From: Nitriliruptorales bacterium
GTDB lineage: Bacteria; Actinomycetota; Nitriliruptoria; Euzebyales; Egibacteraceae
NCBI GenBank assembly: GCA_007126835.1
Contig: SLAO01000121.1
Location: 1 to 13,973 of the forward strand
DNA: 13,973 bases
Direction: 5' to 3'
Part shown: positions 13,031 to 13,973 of the stretch, piece by piece
How the letters are laid out: every line of letters starts with the position of its first letter
How positions within the stretch are numbered: position 1 is the stretch's first letter
Program-made: the position numbers and the translations under genes
The notes under the pieces: model-generated
Told to the model about the DNA's origin: nothing
Databases searched by the model: none
Seen by the model: the letters and a program-made list of their open reading frames with translations, nothing else

Positions 13031-13973
13031 ATGTCGGCCGAGGCAGACACGGCGCTGGCCGCCGGTGAGCAGGCGCTTGCTGCACGTGACTGGACGGCGG
13101 CCCGGGAGGCGTTCGCCGCCGCGTTGACAGACACCCACTCCGCCGAGGCGTTGGACGGCTACGGCGAAGCCGCGTGGTGGCTGGGGCAGATCCGGGAGGG
13201 GATGGCCTGTCGCGAGCGGGCTTACGCGGCATACCGCCGGCAGGGCGAGCCGGCGCGGGCGGTCGACGTCGCGCTGTGGCTGTCCAAGAACCACGCGGCC
13301 ACGCTCGGCAACGCCGCGGCCGCGCAGGGCTGGCTGGCCCGCGCCCGCCGGCTTGTCGACGCCCACGGCCTCGACGACTGGCACGGGTGGGTGCGGCTGA
13401 TGGAGGCCTACGATGCCGACCCCCAGACCGCGGAGGCCTTCGCACGTGAGGCTTACGAGCTCGCCGTGGCGCGGGCGGACGTGGACATGGAGCTGTGCGC
13501 GCTCGCTGGGATCGGCGGGGCGCTGATCGGCCAGGGCAGGGTCGCCGAGGCCGTGACGTGTCTGGACGAGGCCATGGCCGGGGCGCTGGGCGGTGAGGGC
13601 CGCCACCGCGACACCGTGGTGTTCACCAGCTGCACCACGATCATCGCTTGCACCACCTGCGCGGAATTCGAGCGGGCGGTTCAGTGGGTGCGGGCGACCG
13701 ACCAGTTCACCCGCCAGTACGGCTCGCCGTTCCTGTACGCGCAGTGCCGCGTCCTCTACGGCACGGTGCTCATCGCCGTCGGCGACTGGACCCAGGCTGA
13801 GGAGGAGCTGCGCGCCGCGCTGGCGGCCAGCGAGGAGGCGCTGCCGGCGCTGCGCGCCCAGGCCCTGTCCGCCCTCGCCGAGCTGCGCCTCGCCCAGGGC
13901 CGGATGGAGGAGGCCGAGCGGCTCATCGTCGGCCTCGACGACCAGCCCGCCGCGGTGGCAGCGGTCGCGCGCA
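13031..13973 (+). CDS. TPR-repeat regulator, N-terminal part (probably LuxR family), truncated by window end
   Basis: The frame is open from ATG 13031 to the last base, giving 314 residues of a longer protein. The sequence is a run of helical pairs of TPR type: ALAARDWTAAREAFAAAL, then EALDGYGEAAWWLGQIREG with ERAYAAYRRQGE, later LIGQGRVAEAVTCLDEAM and VGDWTQAEEELRAALAASEE, ending ELRLAQGRMEEAERLI. This opening, with DGYGEAAWWLG and WLARARRLVD, is typical of actinobacterial regulators that carry a LuxR helix-turn-helix at the C-terminus, which would lie beyond the window. It is divergent from the methyltransferase-nitroreductase operon across 143 bp and may control it. The LuxR assignment is an inference. 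Confidence 0.82.
   Translation, partial: MSAEADTALAAGEQALAARDWTAAREAFAAALTDTHSAEALDGYGEAAWWLGQIREGMACRERAYAAYRRQGEPARAVDVALWLSKNHAATLGNAAAAQGWLARARRLVDAHGLDDWHGWVRLMEAYDADPQTAEAFAREAYELAVARADVDMELCALAGIGGALIGQGRVAEAVTCLDEAMAGALGGEGRHRDTVVFTSCTTIIACTTCAEFERAVQWVRATDQFTRQYGSPFLYAQCRVLYGTVLIAVGDWTQAEEELRAALAASEEALPALRAQALSALAELRLAQGRMEEAERLIVGLDDQPAAVAAVAR

Noticed and set aside
1..13973. tRNA, rRNA, CRISPR array, transposase, integrase or phage genes
   Set aside because: None were seen: no tRNA-like arm pattern, no regularly spaced repeats, and no proteins with such motifs.

Overview
The window is about 14 kb of very GC-rich DNA with high GC at third codon positions, frequent GTG/TTG starts and families common in actinomycetes (WHG-type TetR, MalT-like LuxR regulator, berberine-bridge-type flavoenzyme, actinobacterial nitroreductase, TPR regulator). 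It reads as a chromosomal accessory region of an actinobacterium, perhaps a poorly sampled lineage; I cannot name the organism from sequence alone.

Layout. 1-75: the last 24 codons of a gene on the + strand. 76-485: no intact gene, but a perfect 20-bp-arm hairpin (240-283) beside what looks like a truncated antitoxin of the MbcA/Xre type on the - strand. 486-2218 (-): a WHG-type TetR repressor followed by a CPBP (CAAX-type) membrane protease. 2219-2362: a divergent promoter region with two 15-bp copies of a GCGAAC...GTTCGC palindrome, one inside the spacer of a good sigma70-type promoter. 2363-3744 (+): an atypical SDR/epimerase translationally coupled to a small single-pass membrane protein. 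About 3714-3950 (-): a frameshifted remnant of a small membrane protein. 4009-6630 (-): a full-length MalT/LAL-type LuxR regulator. 6748-8960 (+): an FAD-linked oxidoreductase coupled by an ATGA overlap to an eight-helix membrane protein with an internal duplication. 9013-9909 (-): an alpha/beta hydrolase. 9910-10799: about 0.9 kb without a convincing gene, holding a frameshifted SRPBCC-like fragment. 10800-11183 (+): a VOC/glyoxalase-like protein. 11270-12887 (-): a SAM methyltransferase and a nitroreductase in one operon. 13031-end (+): the N-terminal part of a TPR regulator, probably LuxR type, apparently leaderless and running off the window.

How it fits together. The region is a row of small regulator-plus-enzyme modules. 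Two share one plan: a regulator transcribed away from a redox enzyme whose stop codon overlaps the start of a membrane protein (TetR | SDR + one-helix protein; LAL | FAD enzyme + eight-helix protein). A third has a TPR regulator transcribed away from methyltransferase + nitroreductase. No core biosynthetic synthase, phage, CRISPR or transposase gene is visible. The most novel material is the two-gene flavoenzyme/membrane-protein module, the SDR/one-helix module with its visible operators, and the set of decayed genes in the gaps.
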